Part shown: one piece after another, positions 19,927 through 31,890 of the stretch
Layout: the number at the start of each line of letters is the position of its first letter
Numbering within the stretch: position 1 is the stretch's first letter
Origin: Hemileia vastatrix
Taxonomy: Eukaryota > Basidiomycota > Pucciniomycetes > Pucciniales > Zaghouaniaceae
Reading direction: 5' to 3'
Length of the DNA: 64,000 bases
NCBI GenBank assembly: GCA_030280995.1
Contig: JASXTE010000007.1
Span: forward strand, 14,127,501 to 14,191,500
Notes under the pieces: generated by a model
Told to the model about the DNA's origin: nothing
What the model saw: the letters and a program-made list of their open reading frames with translations, nothing else
The model's database searches: none
Made by a program: the position numbers and the translations under genes

Positions 19927-22900
19927 CCAACTTTCTTTACGGGTGATTTACTGTTGGATAAGGGAAGCAAAGATGTTGGAAAATCTGTTTATAAATTAGA
20001 AGAGGGAAAGGAGAAAAGGGTAAAATTTAAAAATGAAATAAAATATTTTTCTAATTTTTCTTATTCCGATTCTGGCGATGAAGAAGATTCATTTGATGAA
20101 ATTTTTAATGGCGATACAAAAGTAAATGTTTTACCTCAAGTTTATTTAGATGTGGACGCAGCCAAATATAAGAAAGTAGCAAATAAAGTTCGACCTATTA
20201 ATGAACCGCTACCTGCCAAATTAAATCCACCCTTGAGAAGACCAAGGTTATCAAGAGATCCTTATGAAATTCCCTTGGTAAAGAATCCGCCTGAATTTTC
20301 TGAGACGTCAAGAATCACTTTTGAGAGACTGGGTGTTGTTAATTTTGGACCTGATGGTTGGTTGTCTGGAGAAGAGAAGAAGTTGTTGTTGGATGTGATG
20401 GTCAAGCAAGAGAAGGCCATTGCTTTTGTAGAACAGGAGAGGGGTGTGTTGAAGCATTCCTATGGGGAGCCTTACAAGATTCCTGTGGTATGTCATGAAC
20501 CGTGGCAGCAGAAACCAATTCCTATTCCGGCTGCATTAAAAGAAGCCTATATTGAAGTTGTCAGAGAACGGATATGCACTGGACTGTATGAGCAATCAAC
20601 ATCAAGTTATTCTAGTCCGGTATTTTGTATCAAGAAACCGAATGGCAAGCTTAGAGTTGTTCATGATCTTAGGGAATTAAATAGGGTTACAATAAAGGAT
20701 GCTGGGATACCGCCTAGTGCTGAGGAGTTTGTCGAAGCATTTTCAGGGAGAGTGTGTTATGGTTTGGGAGATATTATGGGTGGATATGATGAGAGAGAGT
20801 TACATCCGGACTCAAGGCCTCTCACTACATTCGATACACCACTTGGACGTTTACAGTTAACAAGATTACCTCAAGGAGCAACAAATTCGGTTGCAGTTTA
20901 TCAAGCTCAGATGGCTTGGATCCTTCAAGACAAAATTCCACAATATGCTGGAATCTTTATAGATGATGGAGGAATTAAGGGACCAACAACCGACTATGAT
21001 AACCAGGTGTTGGAAGAGAATCCCGGGATACGCAAATTCATTTGGGAGTTTTCAATTACATTAGAAAGAATCTTGTTTCGAATTGAAGAGGCTGGTTTAA
21101 CTATTTCAGGTTCAAAATTTTCATGTTGTGTGCCAGCCTTAGAAATATTAGGCCATGTGGTATGTAGAGAGGGTAGGATTATGTCCAAGAAGAAAGTTAA
21201 CAAAATTCAGTCATGGCCAAGACCCAAGAATACGACCGAAGTTAGAGGGTTTTTAGGTGTTTGTGTATATGTTAGAATGTTTATAAAGGACTTTTCTTCA
21301 TTGGCAGCTCCATTGAGACGGTTAACGAGAAAGGATGCAGACTGGGAGTGGGATGAAGAGTGCGAGAAGGCGTTTGTGAAGTTAAAAGAGGTTGTAGGGA
21401 AGGATTTAGTCCTGCACAAGTTGGATTATGGAAAAGATGCTGGTAGAATTTATTTAGCAGTTGATTCAAGTCAGGTTGCAGCTGGGGCGGTTTTGTCTCA
21501 GATGGATAAAGCTGGTTACATCAGGCCAGTTAGGTATGAATCTGTAGTATTTACTGATGTCAAATCAAGATATTCTCAACCAAAATTGGAATTATGTGGT
21601 GTGGCAAAAATACTGAAGAAACTTCAGCATATTTTGTGGGGGCAACATTTTGAGTTGCAAGTGGATGCAAAATTGTTAATCCAGATGATTAATTCCCCAA
21701 GTTTACCAAATGCACCCATGACGAGATGGGTAGCTTTTATTCAACATTTTTCGTTCGATTTAGTTCACAAGCCTGGCAAGACTTTTACTATGCCAGATGG
21801 TTTATCAAGGAGACCACCCACTGAAGAAGATTCAGACTCAGAAGAGTTTGATGAAGATATACCTATTATCAAAGCCAGCACTAAAGGATCTGAAGACTTT
21901 CCATACCTCCCCCATGAGGTTAAACTGGCAGGACTATTGTGTTTAGATTATGGTGATTATGACCTCCACCAAGAGGACAAACTGGAAAATAGTTTTTATG
22001 TTAATAAAAGTTTTGGAAAAGGTTTAGAAAAATTTGGTAGAAAGGAGGTAGAAGAAGATGTGGTGTATGTAGAGGAAGATGAATTGGTAGTGTGGGATAG
22101 TAGTAAGTTAAGGAATGGTGTATATGTTGGAGAATTAGAGAATTTAAATAAAAAGGTGGATAAAGAGAAAGAGGTATTTTCAAATACAGTTTACGAAGGA
22201 TCCAAAGGTTCAGAAGAAAAACGTCGACATAGCTCGATTAAAGATTTATTTAGGGGTCAACGATTATTGGCTCATTCATGTGCAGGTGATATTGGTGATA
22301 GAGAAGTCCCTATTGATGTTATATTAATCGATTTTCAAGATGAAGTCTGGGGTCAGACTGGTTTTTATTTTTTGTTAGTCAAATATTTGTTGACTTTAGA
22401 GAGGCCAGAAGATTGTGAAGACGATGAATGGGTGGCTATCAAGAGGAAGTCAACTACGTTTTACCTATCTGGTCGACATTTAATGAGGAGGAGGTATCCA
22501 AATCCTCAAGTAGTTATAACTCAACAGAAGGGGCAAGAATTAGTTTTGAAATCACTGCATGAAGATCTCGGGCATAGAGGCGTTGGAGAAACGTTTAGAA
22601 GAATTTCTGATTTATTTTGGTGGCCTGGCCTGAAGATGGCTGTTAAACAGTGGGTTCAGTCATGCTAAGAATGTCAAAGACGAAGTTATTTAAGGCCAAA
22701 AGAACCTGGAGGTGCGACCGGTGAATATACGCTCTTTGGGAGAGTTAGTTTTGATGCCGTTCATATAAAAGAGGGACGGTATAAATATTTAATTGTGGCC
22801 AGAGATGATTTATCTGGTTGGGTAGAGGCAGCGCCTCTTATTAATTTAACTGCCAAAAATGTGGCAGAATTTTTGTTGAATAATTGGGTATATAGGTATG

Positions 22901-23617
22901 GGGTGATGAAGTTGGTAATGGCAGATGGAGGTCCTGAATTTGGGACAGAGTTTAAAGAGGCCGTATTGAAAGTTGGATCAAAGGTTAGGGTAGCAACCCC
23001 ATATTATCCTGAAGCTGAAGGCATGGTTGAAAGAGGGCATCAAGTTATCAAGGATGCTTTAGTTAAAATGTGTGGGACAAGTGCCGAAAAGTGGAGGCAC
23101 TATTTACCTTTAGTTTTATTTGCTGATCGAATCACTGCCAAAAGGACGACCGGATTTTCACCTTATGAACTTTTTTTTGGACAGAAAGCAGTTTTACCGG
23201 TTGATTTAGAAGCTGAATCATATCTTGGAGTTGACTGGGACACGGTCAAAACTACTGAAGAATTATTGTGTGCAAGAATGATGCAGCTAGAAAAGAAAGA
23301 AGAATATTTAGAAAAGGCATATTCGCGGATGATGAAGATCCAAAATCAATCAGTCAGATATTGGAATGAGCGGTTGGCACATCGATTAAGGAAACCTTTG
23401 AACCCAGGTGATATGGTCCTGGTGTATAATAGAAGTCTAGAGAGTCAATGGGGAAAGATGTTTGCAGATAGGTGGAATGGACCGTATAAAATAAAGGAGC
23501 AAGTTTCCGGAGGTTCATATGTGTTAGAAGAGTTGGATGGAGTAGTATTGAAGAAGAGGGTAGCGGCCGATCAAGTGAAACGGTTCTATCTTGAGGCACC
23601 AGGAGTGCCGAAGTCTA

Positions 23618-23870
23618 CCTCCGCAATGAGGATAAACTATGATATCGACGAAATTTTATGGATTTGTCCGCAATGAGGATAAACTATGATTTTTATAAAA
23701 ATCTTATCGACCTCCGCAATGAGGATAAACTATGACATTTATCAAATTTTATTGTCCTCCGCAATGAGGATAAACTATAATATCAACGAAAATTTTATTA
23801 CCCTCCGCAAGGAGGATAAACTATAATACCAACAAAATTTTATGATGACCTCCGCAATGAGGATAAACTA
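23618..23870 (+). repeat. Tandem array of the 22-nt hairpin motif after pol B
   Basis: Six copies begin at about 23618, 23666, 23711, 23756, 23802 and 23849. They read CCTC-CGCAAT-GAGG-A-TAAACTA (first stem base pair disrupted in the second copy, loop variant CGCAAG in the fifth) and are separated by 20-26 nt of AT-rich spacer. They straddle and follow the pol stop at 23676. Confidence 0.92.
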
Positions 23871-24082
23871 TCTTCTTTTATCAAAATACTTTACTATCGT
23901 TATACTGCATATGGGCAACGAAACTGTGATGAAACTTTACGAAATTCAAGAAAACCTTCTTTGAAATTTTCAAAATTTAAAATTCTTAAAATATGGGTGA
24001 AGATAGTGTTAGAAAATTTTTAAAAATTTATTGGAAGAAGTGTTCACAGGGGAACCTTCTTAATTTAATATTGGCAAGTGTG

Positions 24083-24123
24083 GGGGTAATTGATGGGCTG
24101 GCTGCTCTATGCACAATTACCCC
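24083..24123 (+). repeat. Conserved 10-bp-stem hairpin, B copy
   Basis: GGGGTAATTG pairs with CAATTACCCC around the loop ATGGGCTGGCTGC-TCTATGCA. Three C copies (43529, 43788, 46617) keep the loop while the stem changes in a paired way. It is preceded by GGCAAGTGTGG in B and two of the C copies. Confidence 0.82.
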
Positions 24124-24340
24124 ATAATTTTCGTTTCCAAAATTTTCCCTGTTTCTAGTTGAATCCTGGCTTTGTCTTTTAATTATATGAAGTCCACTAA
24201 GACTATAAACTGGAACGAATCAAGAGACACCGCTCTCAATGCCGGATTCAAGATTCTTTTATTTTGTTTTTGATTTTTTTTATGTTAGATTGTGATTTCT
24301 TTTCTTTAATATATATTATGAATTATTGTAAAGGTGATGC

Positions 24341-24392
24341 TCACTGGTGGTCTCTAATCATTTTTATAAATTGGAGGGAGCCCACCCAGTGA
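24341..24392 (+). repeat. TCACTGG/CCAGTGA hairpin, B copy
   Basis: TCACTGGTGG and CCACCCAGTGA are complementary around a loop ending TTGGAGGGAGC. The same arms and loop end recur in C at 43971-44022. Confidence 0.72.
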
Positions 24393-24466
24393 TCATCATT
24401 ATAAAAATTATCTTCTAAAAACTTTCATTTATTTTCTTTTCTTTTCAATTTCTCAAAATTGTGTAA

Positions 24467-24492
24467 CCACATCAAGTTGCACTTGGATGTGG
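24467..24492 (+). repeat. CCACATC/GATGTGG hairpin, B copy
   Basis: CCACATC-AAG and CTT-G-GATGTGG form a stem with one bulged G. It is followed about 24 nt later by GGCTCATCAAATGGCTGGGG. C has two copies, one with the paired change AAG/CTT to AGG/CCT. Confidence 0.75.
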
Positions 24493-26165
24493 GTATGATG
24501 TTGAGGGTACGGCTCATCAAATGGCTGGGGGGCATCTTTTAAAATTTTTATTTTAAAATTTTTTTTTATTACTTTTTTTTATCTTTCTTTTCACATTTGT
24601 TTATCTTTCTTTAAAAATTGAATTTTAACTATTATTTCAAAACTATCTTTTTAAAAATCTTTTATTTTAAATCAAAAAAAAAAATAAAAAAAATAAAAAT
24701 AATATATTATTAATGGTAAAATAAAAATAAAAATAAAAAATAAAAAAAAAATAAATAAAAAATAAATAAATAATAAAATAACTAAAAATAAAAAAAAATA
24801 AAAATAAAACAAAATAAAATAAAAAATAAAATAAAATAAAAAAATAAATAAAAAAATAAATAAATAAAAGGTATTTTAGTTTTAGGTAGTTTAGATGTTT
24901 ATATTTTTATTTTTCAAACATTATTCAAGAAAGCTACATACCAGGAAGAACACCATCAAGGGTTGTTATCTTTTGAAGAATCAAAATTAGAAAATTTAGA
25001 AGGACCTTGATTGATTTCCTGGGATTCGAATCTTATTTCACGGTCACAATAGTGTTGAAGCCAGTTGGCTATTTTAAAAAGGTCTCTTAACAGTTGTTCT
25101 CTCATCCAAGATTCTGATCTATCTTCGATCTATCAGAGGGCGGGTATTGTTTGAAATAAGCGATAAGGTTATTAAAATTAGCAAATTTTATACAAATTTT
25201 GGAATGTTTGGTCCACCATGACTTTAAACTGGTAGTTCATTCATTGTTTAGTCAACTATTACTTTAAACTGGAAAATTAATATCTGCAGGATAATTCAAC
25301 ATTCATTGGTCCACTATGGCCTTATACTGGATTACTTGTCGATAAAATGTTTGGTCCACTATGACATTAAACTAGATTATCAAATTTATTCAGTCTTTGG
25401 TCAAGCCTAGGCCTTATTTAGGAATTTATCAAGTTATTTATGCACCTAAACGATCTTTGGTCCACCAAGACCATAAACTGGCAATCGATTATATGTTTGG
25501 TCCACCAAGACTTTAAACTGGAATGTCAATCTTGTTTGGATAACTCAATTCAATATTTTAATTTATCACTGTCCACTAAGACTCTAAACTGGTTATTCAA
25601 TTATTTCTGGAATTGGGTGCTGATAAGCTTTAGGAGGTTAAAATTTTAGATGGTGATGATGCTAAGGAAAGCATAATGGTTAATTAGGTGAAATTTGTGG
25701 CGCTTTAACATGGTCTAAAGTTAATATTATTATTGGAAGCCTGAAAAAGTATTTTATGGGTTTGCTGTATAGCAAAGTTTGAAAATTGTGATGAAGGAAT
25801 CAGAAGTTAGGATGGTAGTTGGATTTTAGGGAATGATTTTTAGTGCCTCAGTGTTAGGCCATTTTTGGTGTGAAGCTTGGAGGACCTTATGGCGAGATTG
25901 GAATCATAGAATTCGGCTCAGTGGGGGGCCCTATGAGGTTGGAATCATGAGTATTCGGCTCATAGGAAGATCCACTCTCTCAATGCTGTGACAAGAAGGA
26001 AGACTGGTATATGGGAGTCTGAAGGGATTCAAACCTTGCTCTCAGTAGTGGAATCATCACAAGATTTATTATTATTTTATGTTAAGCCAGAGAAGAAAGA
26101 AAACAACATTTATGTTGAAAGTTAAAGAAGACCAAGCAAAAACAAAATTTTATCAAGTTATACTG

Positions 26166-26856
26166 TTAGAAAAGATAATTTCTTTGAAATTGTTCAACAT
26201 CATTATCAAAGCTTTGCATTAAAATTCTTCTTTTCATGAGGTCTTCATGGTTATTAGCTGGAGTTTCTTGAGAATAGGCCAGCATTTTTCGTTTCAACTC
26301 ATTAGTAAAGTCAAGAAAAAGATAGCGATGAAAATTTGGATAATGATTGATATAGTCCGTCTTCACTCTACCAACATCATCAGTGTTGGTTATTTCGACA
26401 GCTAGAAGTTCAAATATGTTATTAAGTCATAGGTTTAGTCAATTTTTATTAAAAGTTTTTTTAGTAAGATAATAGGGTCTTACATTTAGAGCCAGGAAAC
26501 ATAGTCTCAGCAAAGTTGGTTGGGGGCACTGGCGTTATAGGATTAGGATCTTGTGAAGGAAAAATTAGGCCGGGATCCGCTGATGAAGATTGAACTTTTG
26601 AAGCTGTTTTTGATCTTATTTGTTTTAAGAAGACAGGAATTTTTGATCATTTTTTAGAAGTTGAGGGATCAGGGAGAGCTGCTGGTCCTAAATATACGTT
26701 TGTTTTAGAAGGAACTATTGGCCAGTTACATTTGACTTTTTTCACACGGCATAAGTCCCAAGCTGTCCTGCCAGGAAGATTAGGGTTGGAAATTAAACAA
26801 GGTACCTGGTATCGAGCACAGAGTTCACATGGAGCGACAAGTTCTTTGAAAGACAT
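26166..26856 (-). pseudogene. Antisense zinc-cluster gene of element B
   Basis: A spliced gene on the strand opposite to gag-pol, starting 125 nt inside the 3' LTR. Exon 1 is 26856-26484 and exon 2 is 26401-26166, with an 82-nt intron (GTAAGA...TTCTAG); together 609 nt, frame kept. Exon 1 encodes CELCARYQVPC and LCRVKKVKC, a Zn2Cys6-like cluster in which the fourth Cys is Trp (AWDLC). A Ser/Pro-rich linker follows. Exon 2 gives a helical end (FTNELKRKMLAYSQETPANN, DLMKRRILMQSF). One in-frame TGA (26647-26649, codon 70) interrupts it. C carries two better copies. Zn2Cys6 proteins are fungal DNA-binding regulators; a role in regulating the element is an inference. Confidence 0.72.
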
Positions 26857-26970
26857 ATTGATGAAGATGAATTTTATAGTTGATTAAAGAAGATGGTGGT
26901 TGAAGGTTAAAGATGAATATTGTGTTTGACCACTTATGCAAAGTTTTAAGAATGGCAACATTCTCAATTG

Positions 26971-26980
26971 GAGGGAGGAT
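26971..26980 (+). other. Polypurine tract of element B
   Basis: GGAGGGAGGA directly before the 3' LTR, preceded by ACATTCTCAATT. The same sequence precedes the 3' LTR of C. It primes plus-strand DNA synthesis. Confidence 0.88.
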
Positions 26981-28101
26981 GTGGTAGCCTAAAGTTTAGT
27001 ATGGCACCTAAGTACCTAAATGGAGTTATTACGGCGTGCAAGATTGGCGTTATTATTTTATAAAAGGGTTTCATTAAATTTATTTGAGTCTTAAATATAA
27101 AGAAATTTGGTTAAAAACAAATGCCTACACGAAATAAATTTATTTTACGGAGAAAACTTATTTTGCGGTCTGAAAAGTTTATAAGTATCAAGTCAAATCA
27201 CTCAAGAACCTTGGGAAATTTTTCCAGAATTTTTACTATTTTTCTTATATTTTTAAAAGAATTTTAAAGATTTATAGAAATATTTACGTTTTCGGAAATT
27301 ACTTAACTTTGATGAATTTTCACGGGGTAATTAGAGCTGCGCAGACTACGAAAATTAGTTTGGAATATAAAGGGGAAATAGCTCTATCATGTGTAATTTT
27401 TCTAGATTTTTTATTATAGTTTTTAAGGTTCTAATTGAGTCCGGAACTCCGGACGGACTCCACTTTGACTCCGCTTTGACTCCGTACGGACTCCGTACGG
27501 GCTCCGGATTGACTCTGGGAGAGCTCTGGAGGGGAAAATTTAGGCACATGACTAGGAATACTTAAGCGCCTCTCAAACTCGAAATTGAGGGGGGGGGGAT
27601 ACATCATACAGCTTAATCATTAACCACCACGGTCTTATTATTTATTACTCAACAAATTAAATAAATTTGTAATACCCTTATAACTTTAATTTTATATATA
27701 ACATTTTAGAAATACTACTGAACAATTTAAATTACACTTCATACAGGGTATCTTTAGAAAGGTCTTCATTTCTGGGACTTGATTATTGCTGTCTCATAAA
27801 AACTCAAATTATAATAAAAACATAAAAGTCAATCTTTACAGATCTTTCACTGGTACACCTTAATTGTTGTTATCAGTATTTCTTTTCTCAACAGCCACAT
27901 TCTTTAAATCTCAATAAGTGTTAAATATTTTAGTGTTTCATTATTTTTTTATCAATCAGATCCAAGTAGACTGGTTAGCTTAGTGATTTAGAATTCCCAT
28001 TTTGTTATTTTTATTGGAAGGACGGGGTTTTCAGCTAAATCCACATATCTCCTCCGGATTCTGCTTACAGCAAGGTGACTGTAAGAGTTTACCTTACCAT
28101 A
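26981..28101 (+). repeat. 3' LTR of element B
   Basis: Same length and almost the same sequence as 15419-16539, with scattered substitutions and compensating one-base indels. Followed by the target duplication GCGC. Confidence 0.93.
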
Positions 28102-28789
28102 GCGCCTGCCAAGAACTGCATGTAGTTACCCCACATCTCACGCTCTTTGTTAAGTTTTTGGGTGGTTTCTCAGTCAATTTTGGTTATTTTTGAATGGGAA
28201 TTTCACGTAGTATAATGTCAGGATTAGCCCCATTATTTCTACAGGAAATCCCCCTTATTATTAATCTATTATTAACCTTAAAAAGTCTCCTTTAGTCTTT
28301 TATATTATTGTTTTATACGCATATACTCTCTTTTTGTCTTTTTCTTTAATTTTGATGGATTTCCCTTATTATTACAGTATTTTGGTGGTTGGTACTTGTC
28401 TAATTATGTCATGGGTCACTAGGGATGTTTATGGGAAGGTCTGTTAGTTGTTTTGAGGCGTCATTAACTATGTATTGGATGGTATATCAAGGGATTTATT
28501 GGGGAACTCAGTGTGTATAAAAGGAGGAGGTTTTTGGGTCCTGTTTCTTCATTCCTTATCATTACAATTTAACCAATATAACCAAATCAATTACAATACA
28601 TATCAATTAGTACTTTTATAAGACTTTTGAATAGTATCTGAATTTATATAATCTATTTTTCTACCAACTACAAACATTGTAAGCCATATATAAGAATAGT
28701 GAGAATTATATTACTGAGACCTTTATATTTGATTTTATTTTATAACTTAGTGGATTAATACTACAATATTCATATAGGACCATTAAAAT
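28102..28789. other. Spacer with a possible solo LTR
   Basis: No gene. A TATA-like TGTATAAAAGGAGG at about 28510 followed by a pyrimidine-rich CTTCATTCC resembles an LTR promoter, perhaps of the neighbouring Copia relic, but I see no matching copy in the window. Confidence 0.35.
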
Positions 28790-29999
28790 CTTCTAGACAA
28801 CTGACTATTCAAGCTAGTTCACGTCCTTGTACTTGACTTTAGCCTGACACTTTACACACAGTGCAGTTGAGTGACCAAGAAGGTAAGAACTTTGGAAGTC
28901 CATTGGCTGCTCCAAATTTGAATAGTCGTTTGATACATTTGAGGGACCTGTGACCAAGGCAGAATTGCCATACCATCAAATTATTATCATCATTGTCATT
29001 TTGTACAGAAATCTCAGTTGGGCTGGGAGCAAACTCAGAGGGGCTGACAGCAACAGAAAGAATTTTATTTCAAGTTAGAAATTTATCATCTATGGTAACA
29101 GGGTCAGGTAATAACCATTTTCTATCTCTATATTCTGCTTTGAGTAAGTAGAATCTGTCTCTTTCCAGAATAAACATGTCCTTCTCATCAATCCCAATGT
29201 GTCCCCCTCCCTCTATAATTGCAGCAGGCGAGATCAAGGTGTTACTTGCAGATTCAAAATACAAGACACCATTTAATGAAAGTATATTCACATCCACATC
29301 CCAAAAGTTAAGAGTCCCCATTACTTTGATGAAAGGATATTTGGAGAGGTGGGTGGAAACTTTCAGTGGTATAGGTTTTTTAAAAGGTTTGAAGTTTACT
29401 AACTGGTCTTTGTTTCCAGTTAGGTGGTGAGTGGAACCACAATTGAGGATTGGACTTGAGTAGGTGTAAGATATTTTTGCATGGGCCTCTTTGGTTTGGG
29501 GTTCATCATCTACAGTAATGAAATCCTCTCCAATTTTGGTTATTTTGGAAAAAATTTGGGGATTAAAATTTTTTTGATGATGAGAGGGAAGATGTGGAGT
29601 TTGTGACACAGAGGTGGTGGGTGGAACAAAAGGTTGGTAAACTGGATAGAATGGTGAAACAGTTGGTTAGTATGTTTGGTAATTCAATGAACTTCTGCAG
29701 CTCATTAGAGGTGGAGGTGGATAAAAATAAGGGGCAGATAAATTACATGGGTCGTAGGAAGCCATATGTGAAAGATAAAAAGAAAATAAAAAAAAGATAA
29801 TATTGATATGATTGATGCTAGCTCGGAGGTTATCCTGAGGGGTTGGTGTTACTAGTTGAGTTGTGGAGGTTATCCAAGATAAAGATAAAAAAATTGAGTT
29901 ACCAAAGGGTTCAGAATTACTGAGGGAACAGGTCAGGTTTATCGCAGGCCCATAACCTATAGTGGAGACTATCAAGTTTTCATTACTCTGAACAAACAC
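28790..29999 (-). pseudogene. Copia gag-pol relic
   Basis: Minus-strand Copia remains. The clearest part (29609-29070) has the protease-like ILNCGSTHHLTGNKDQLVNF, where Copia proteases normally have D-[ST]-G-A. It continues with VMGTLNFWDVDVNIL, VLYFESASNTLISPA and FILERDRFYLLKAE. Downstream on the minus strand, to about 28850, fragments of the pre-integrase domain follow (FCLGHRSLKCIKRLFKFGAANG, CTVCKV), with stops. A proline-rich stretch from 29999 to 29610 may be gag remains. The first Asp of the protease appears replaced by Asn. There is no RT or RNase H, so the element is truncated near 28790. Confidence 0.72.
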
Positions 30000-30092
30000 T
30001 TATATATCTATATACACATAGTTCTAGAATATTCTACTAGTTTCTCAATGCTTCTTAAACTTACTACTAACTTCCCTAAACACTCCCTAAAA

Positions 30093-30367
30093 ATTTTGTC
30101 TTGGGGAGCAACAATGGCGCAACAATTATGCAACAGATAAGTAACAATTATTTTTGGCATTTAAAAGTCTTACAAGGGTCTTAATGGAATCTACCTCCAT
30201 GTTGGTAAAGAATAAGTATATAATTGAATTTTAATTGGTCATTACATAATGTGGTTCTTACATCCTATTTGATTGTGTGAATCTCACAAATTCTAAAAAG
30301 GAAATTTTCAAGGAAGTAACTTAGCGTTTCTGTCAGCCAGGCTGCTAGACCCACCCAGTAGAATAAT
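30093..30367. repeat. Repeat scraps before Harbinger copy 2
   Basis: 30093-30180 resembles the left arm of the foldback at 5021. 30240-30330 resembles the outer part of the E LTR (AAATTCTAAAA, GGAAATTTTCAAGGAAGTAA, compare 54238). 30331-30364 resembles the D LTR start (TGTCAGCCAGGCTGCTAG). The block ends in AAT, the expected duplication beside the Harbinger end. No genes. Confidence 0.55.
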
Positions 30368-30640
30368 AGGGGGTGTCAGTTCTGGCAAATCCGCACTTAT
30401 CTAAGTGCGGATTTCCAAAAAACACTAGCCCCAATACTGGGGGATTTCAAAAGTGAAAAAAGTTGCTTATTTCACTCAAATCCGCACTTTCTCAACCAAA
30501 AGTGCTGATTTCACCATCAAGTCCCATTTCACTGATTTGTCAGCATCATCCCATTCATACGCAGCACTCTGCAGCATAACACTTCATAACTCAAAACATC
30601 GTACATCATTTACATCTTCATATCATATCATATAAGAGTT

Positions 30641-31890
30641 ATGCCTCCCACACTTTCAAATCGTGATAAATTACATAAAGCAATGACTTTCATGGCTCTT
30701 GAACTGCTCTTGGACTCTGATTCTGATTCTGATTCTGATCTAGAAGAAGATTTTGTCTTTTTATCAAAAATGGCTAAGAAAAGTTTCCTTCTTCCCAGAA
30801 AGCCTCAAGTACTTCATACCCCTAAGTACACCATCCAAACACTTCTTAACCTATCTACACCCAGTTTTAGACAGCTGTTCAGGACTTCTCAGGAATGTTT
30901 CCTTAAATTTTTTGAGCTTATTCAGGATCATCCCATATTTCACAATAATTTTCAAAAAGAACAACAACATCCTTCAATTCAATTGGCCATCACACTATGT
31001 TGTTTGGGTTCAAATGGTAATGGAGCAGCTTTGAAACGTTTAGAAAATGTCTTTGATTTAGGGTATGGTTCAGTTAACACTTATACCAAATAATGTATCA
31101 CTGCCATCAACTCCTTGGAATCTCAACTTCTCACCTGGCCAACAAATGAAGAGCGACTTGAATCATCTCAGGTTATGCAATCAGAGGGCTTCCCAGGATG
31201 CATTGGTTTTGTTGATGGTACTACTATTCCTTTGAGCCAGAAACCTGCTCAAGGTGGAAACAATTACTTTGACCGTAAAAAGAGGTAGATTATTTTTAAC
31301 TCCTTTCATTCTCTTTGAAACTAACACAAACAAATATATCTTCTTTATAGATATTCAATTTCTGTTCAGCTTATAAGTGACGTAAACAAAAAATTTATTT
31401 CATTCTTTGCTGGCTATCCTGGCTCATGTCATGACTCCTACATCTTCCAAAGAATGCAAATTTCAAATGAAACTGAAAAATTCTTTTATGAAGATCAGTA
31501 TCTTCTTGCAGATTCTGCTTATGTGAATGGAAAGTATGTACTTCCTGCTTTTCAGGTAGAAGCTTCAGAAGACAGTCAAAATGCCAAGTTCAACAATCAT
31601 TTGGCAAAGTCAAGAGTCCGTATTGAAAATTCTATTGGAATCATGAAAGGTCGTTTTTCTAGTTTAAGGGAATTAAGAAGTCCTCTTAGAAATAAATATT
31701 AAATGGAGGCGGTGATTGACTGGATTCTGTGTTGCACTATACTTCATAACCTACTTGCTGACCTCAAAGATTAATGGTTAGAGCTGTATGAAGATGAACA
31801 AGTTCATTCACCTCCGACTATATCCAACACTTTTATTTCTCAATCAAATAGTATAAGGGCAAAAATTCTTCCAATAACACTCCAACATTT
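30641..31890 (+). pseudogene. Harbinger (DDE_Tnp_4) transposase with one intron
   Basis: Exon 1 runs from ATG 30641 to 31284 and exon 2 from 31351, with a 66-nt intron (GTAGAT...TTATAG) whose removal joins DRKKR to YSISVQLISDVNKKF. Catalytic motifs are all present: GFVDGTTIPLSQKP (Asp 1), QYLLADSAYVNGKYVLP (Asp 2) and RVRIENSIGIMKGRF (Glu). TAA at 31091-31093 replaces Gln in NTYTKQC (intact in copy 1). Further stops lie at 31700-31702 and near 31770, before and after the final helix EAVIDWILCCTILHNLLADL. The transposase would cut at the TIRs; this copy is inactive, though each break differs from those of copy 1. A Myb-like partner ORF, usual in Harbinger elements, is not seen. Confidence 0.88.

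Larger units (their letters stand above)
19282..23676 (+). pseudogene. Gypsy B pol: RT, RNase H, integrase
   Basis: In the -1 frame to protease. An extended N-terminal linker includes six in-frame DLQQEVKLQ-like repeats (19558-19930). RT follows (KPNGKLRVVHDLRELNRV, DIMGGYDEREL, LPQGATNSVAVYQ, active site GIFIDDGGIKG near 20955, so F-I-D-D instead of Y-x-D-D). RNase H has YLAVDSSQVAAGAVLSQ (Asp), LELCGVAKIL (Glu) and LQVDAKLL (Asp). The integrase zinc finger is LHEDLGHRG...WVQSC, but TAA at 22666-22668 stands where C has Glu in SCEECQRR. The catalytic core follows (SFDAVHIK, MADGGPEFGTEF, EAEGMVERGHQ), then a GPY/F end (DRWNGPYKIKEQ). No chromodomain is seen. Apart from the one stop the whole pol is open. 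The last residues overlap the first 3' hairpin repeat. Confidence 0.93.
24191..25591 (+). repeat. Dispersed 22-nt hairpin motifs in the 3' region of B
   Basis: Copies start at 24191, 25210, 25250, 25308, 25353, 25459, 25499 and about 25570, with a degenerate one near 25399. Stems vary as AGTC/GACT, GGTC/GACC and GGTC/GGCC, loops are CACTAA, CACCAA, CACCAT or CACTAT, and the tail is mostly NTAAACTGG. Confidence 0.85.
23871..26165 (+). other. Long structured 3' region of element B
   Basis: No gene on either strand. It holds three kinds of conserved hairpin shared with C (separate entries), a second set of 22-nt motifs (24191-25591), a low-complexity A/T tract of about 200 bp (24670-24870, runs of A with single T), and a duplicated GGAATCAT...ATTCGGCTCA block (25885-25965). 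Confidence 0.75.
15419..28101 (+). mobile_element. Full-length Gypsy element B
   Basis: 12.7-kb LTR retrotransposon with two LTRs of 1121 bp, a primer-binding site, gag, protease, RT, RNase H, integrase, a 3.3-kb 3' region, an antisense zinc-cluster gene and a polypurine tract. GCGC flanks both sides (15415-15418 and 28102-28105). The LTRs differ at a modest number of sites by eye, so insertion is fairly recent, but gag-pol is already broken by one frameshift and two stops. C (35602-48654) is a second member of the lineage. Confidence 0.93.

Noticed and set aside
23618..23870. CRISPR-like array (short repeats with 20-26-nt spacers)
   Set aside because: Spacers are AT-rich and mutually similar, the repeats continue dispersed through the element and into coding sequence, and the context is a fungal retrotransposon.
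24670..24870. A-rich tract as a poly(A) insertion scar of a LINE
   Set aside because: It consists of mixed A/T low complexity inside element B with no LINE sequence beside it.
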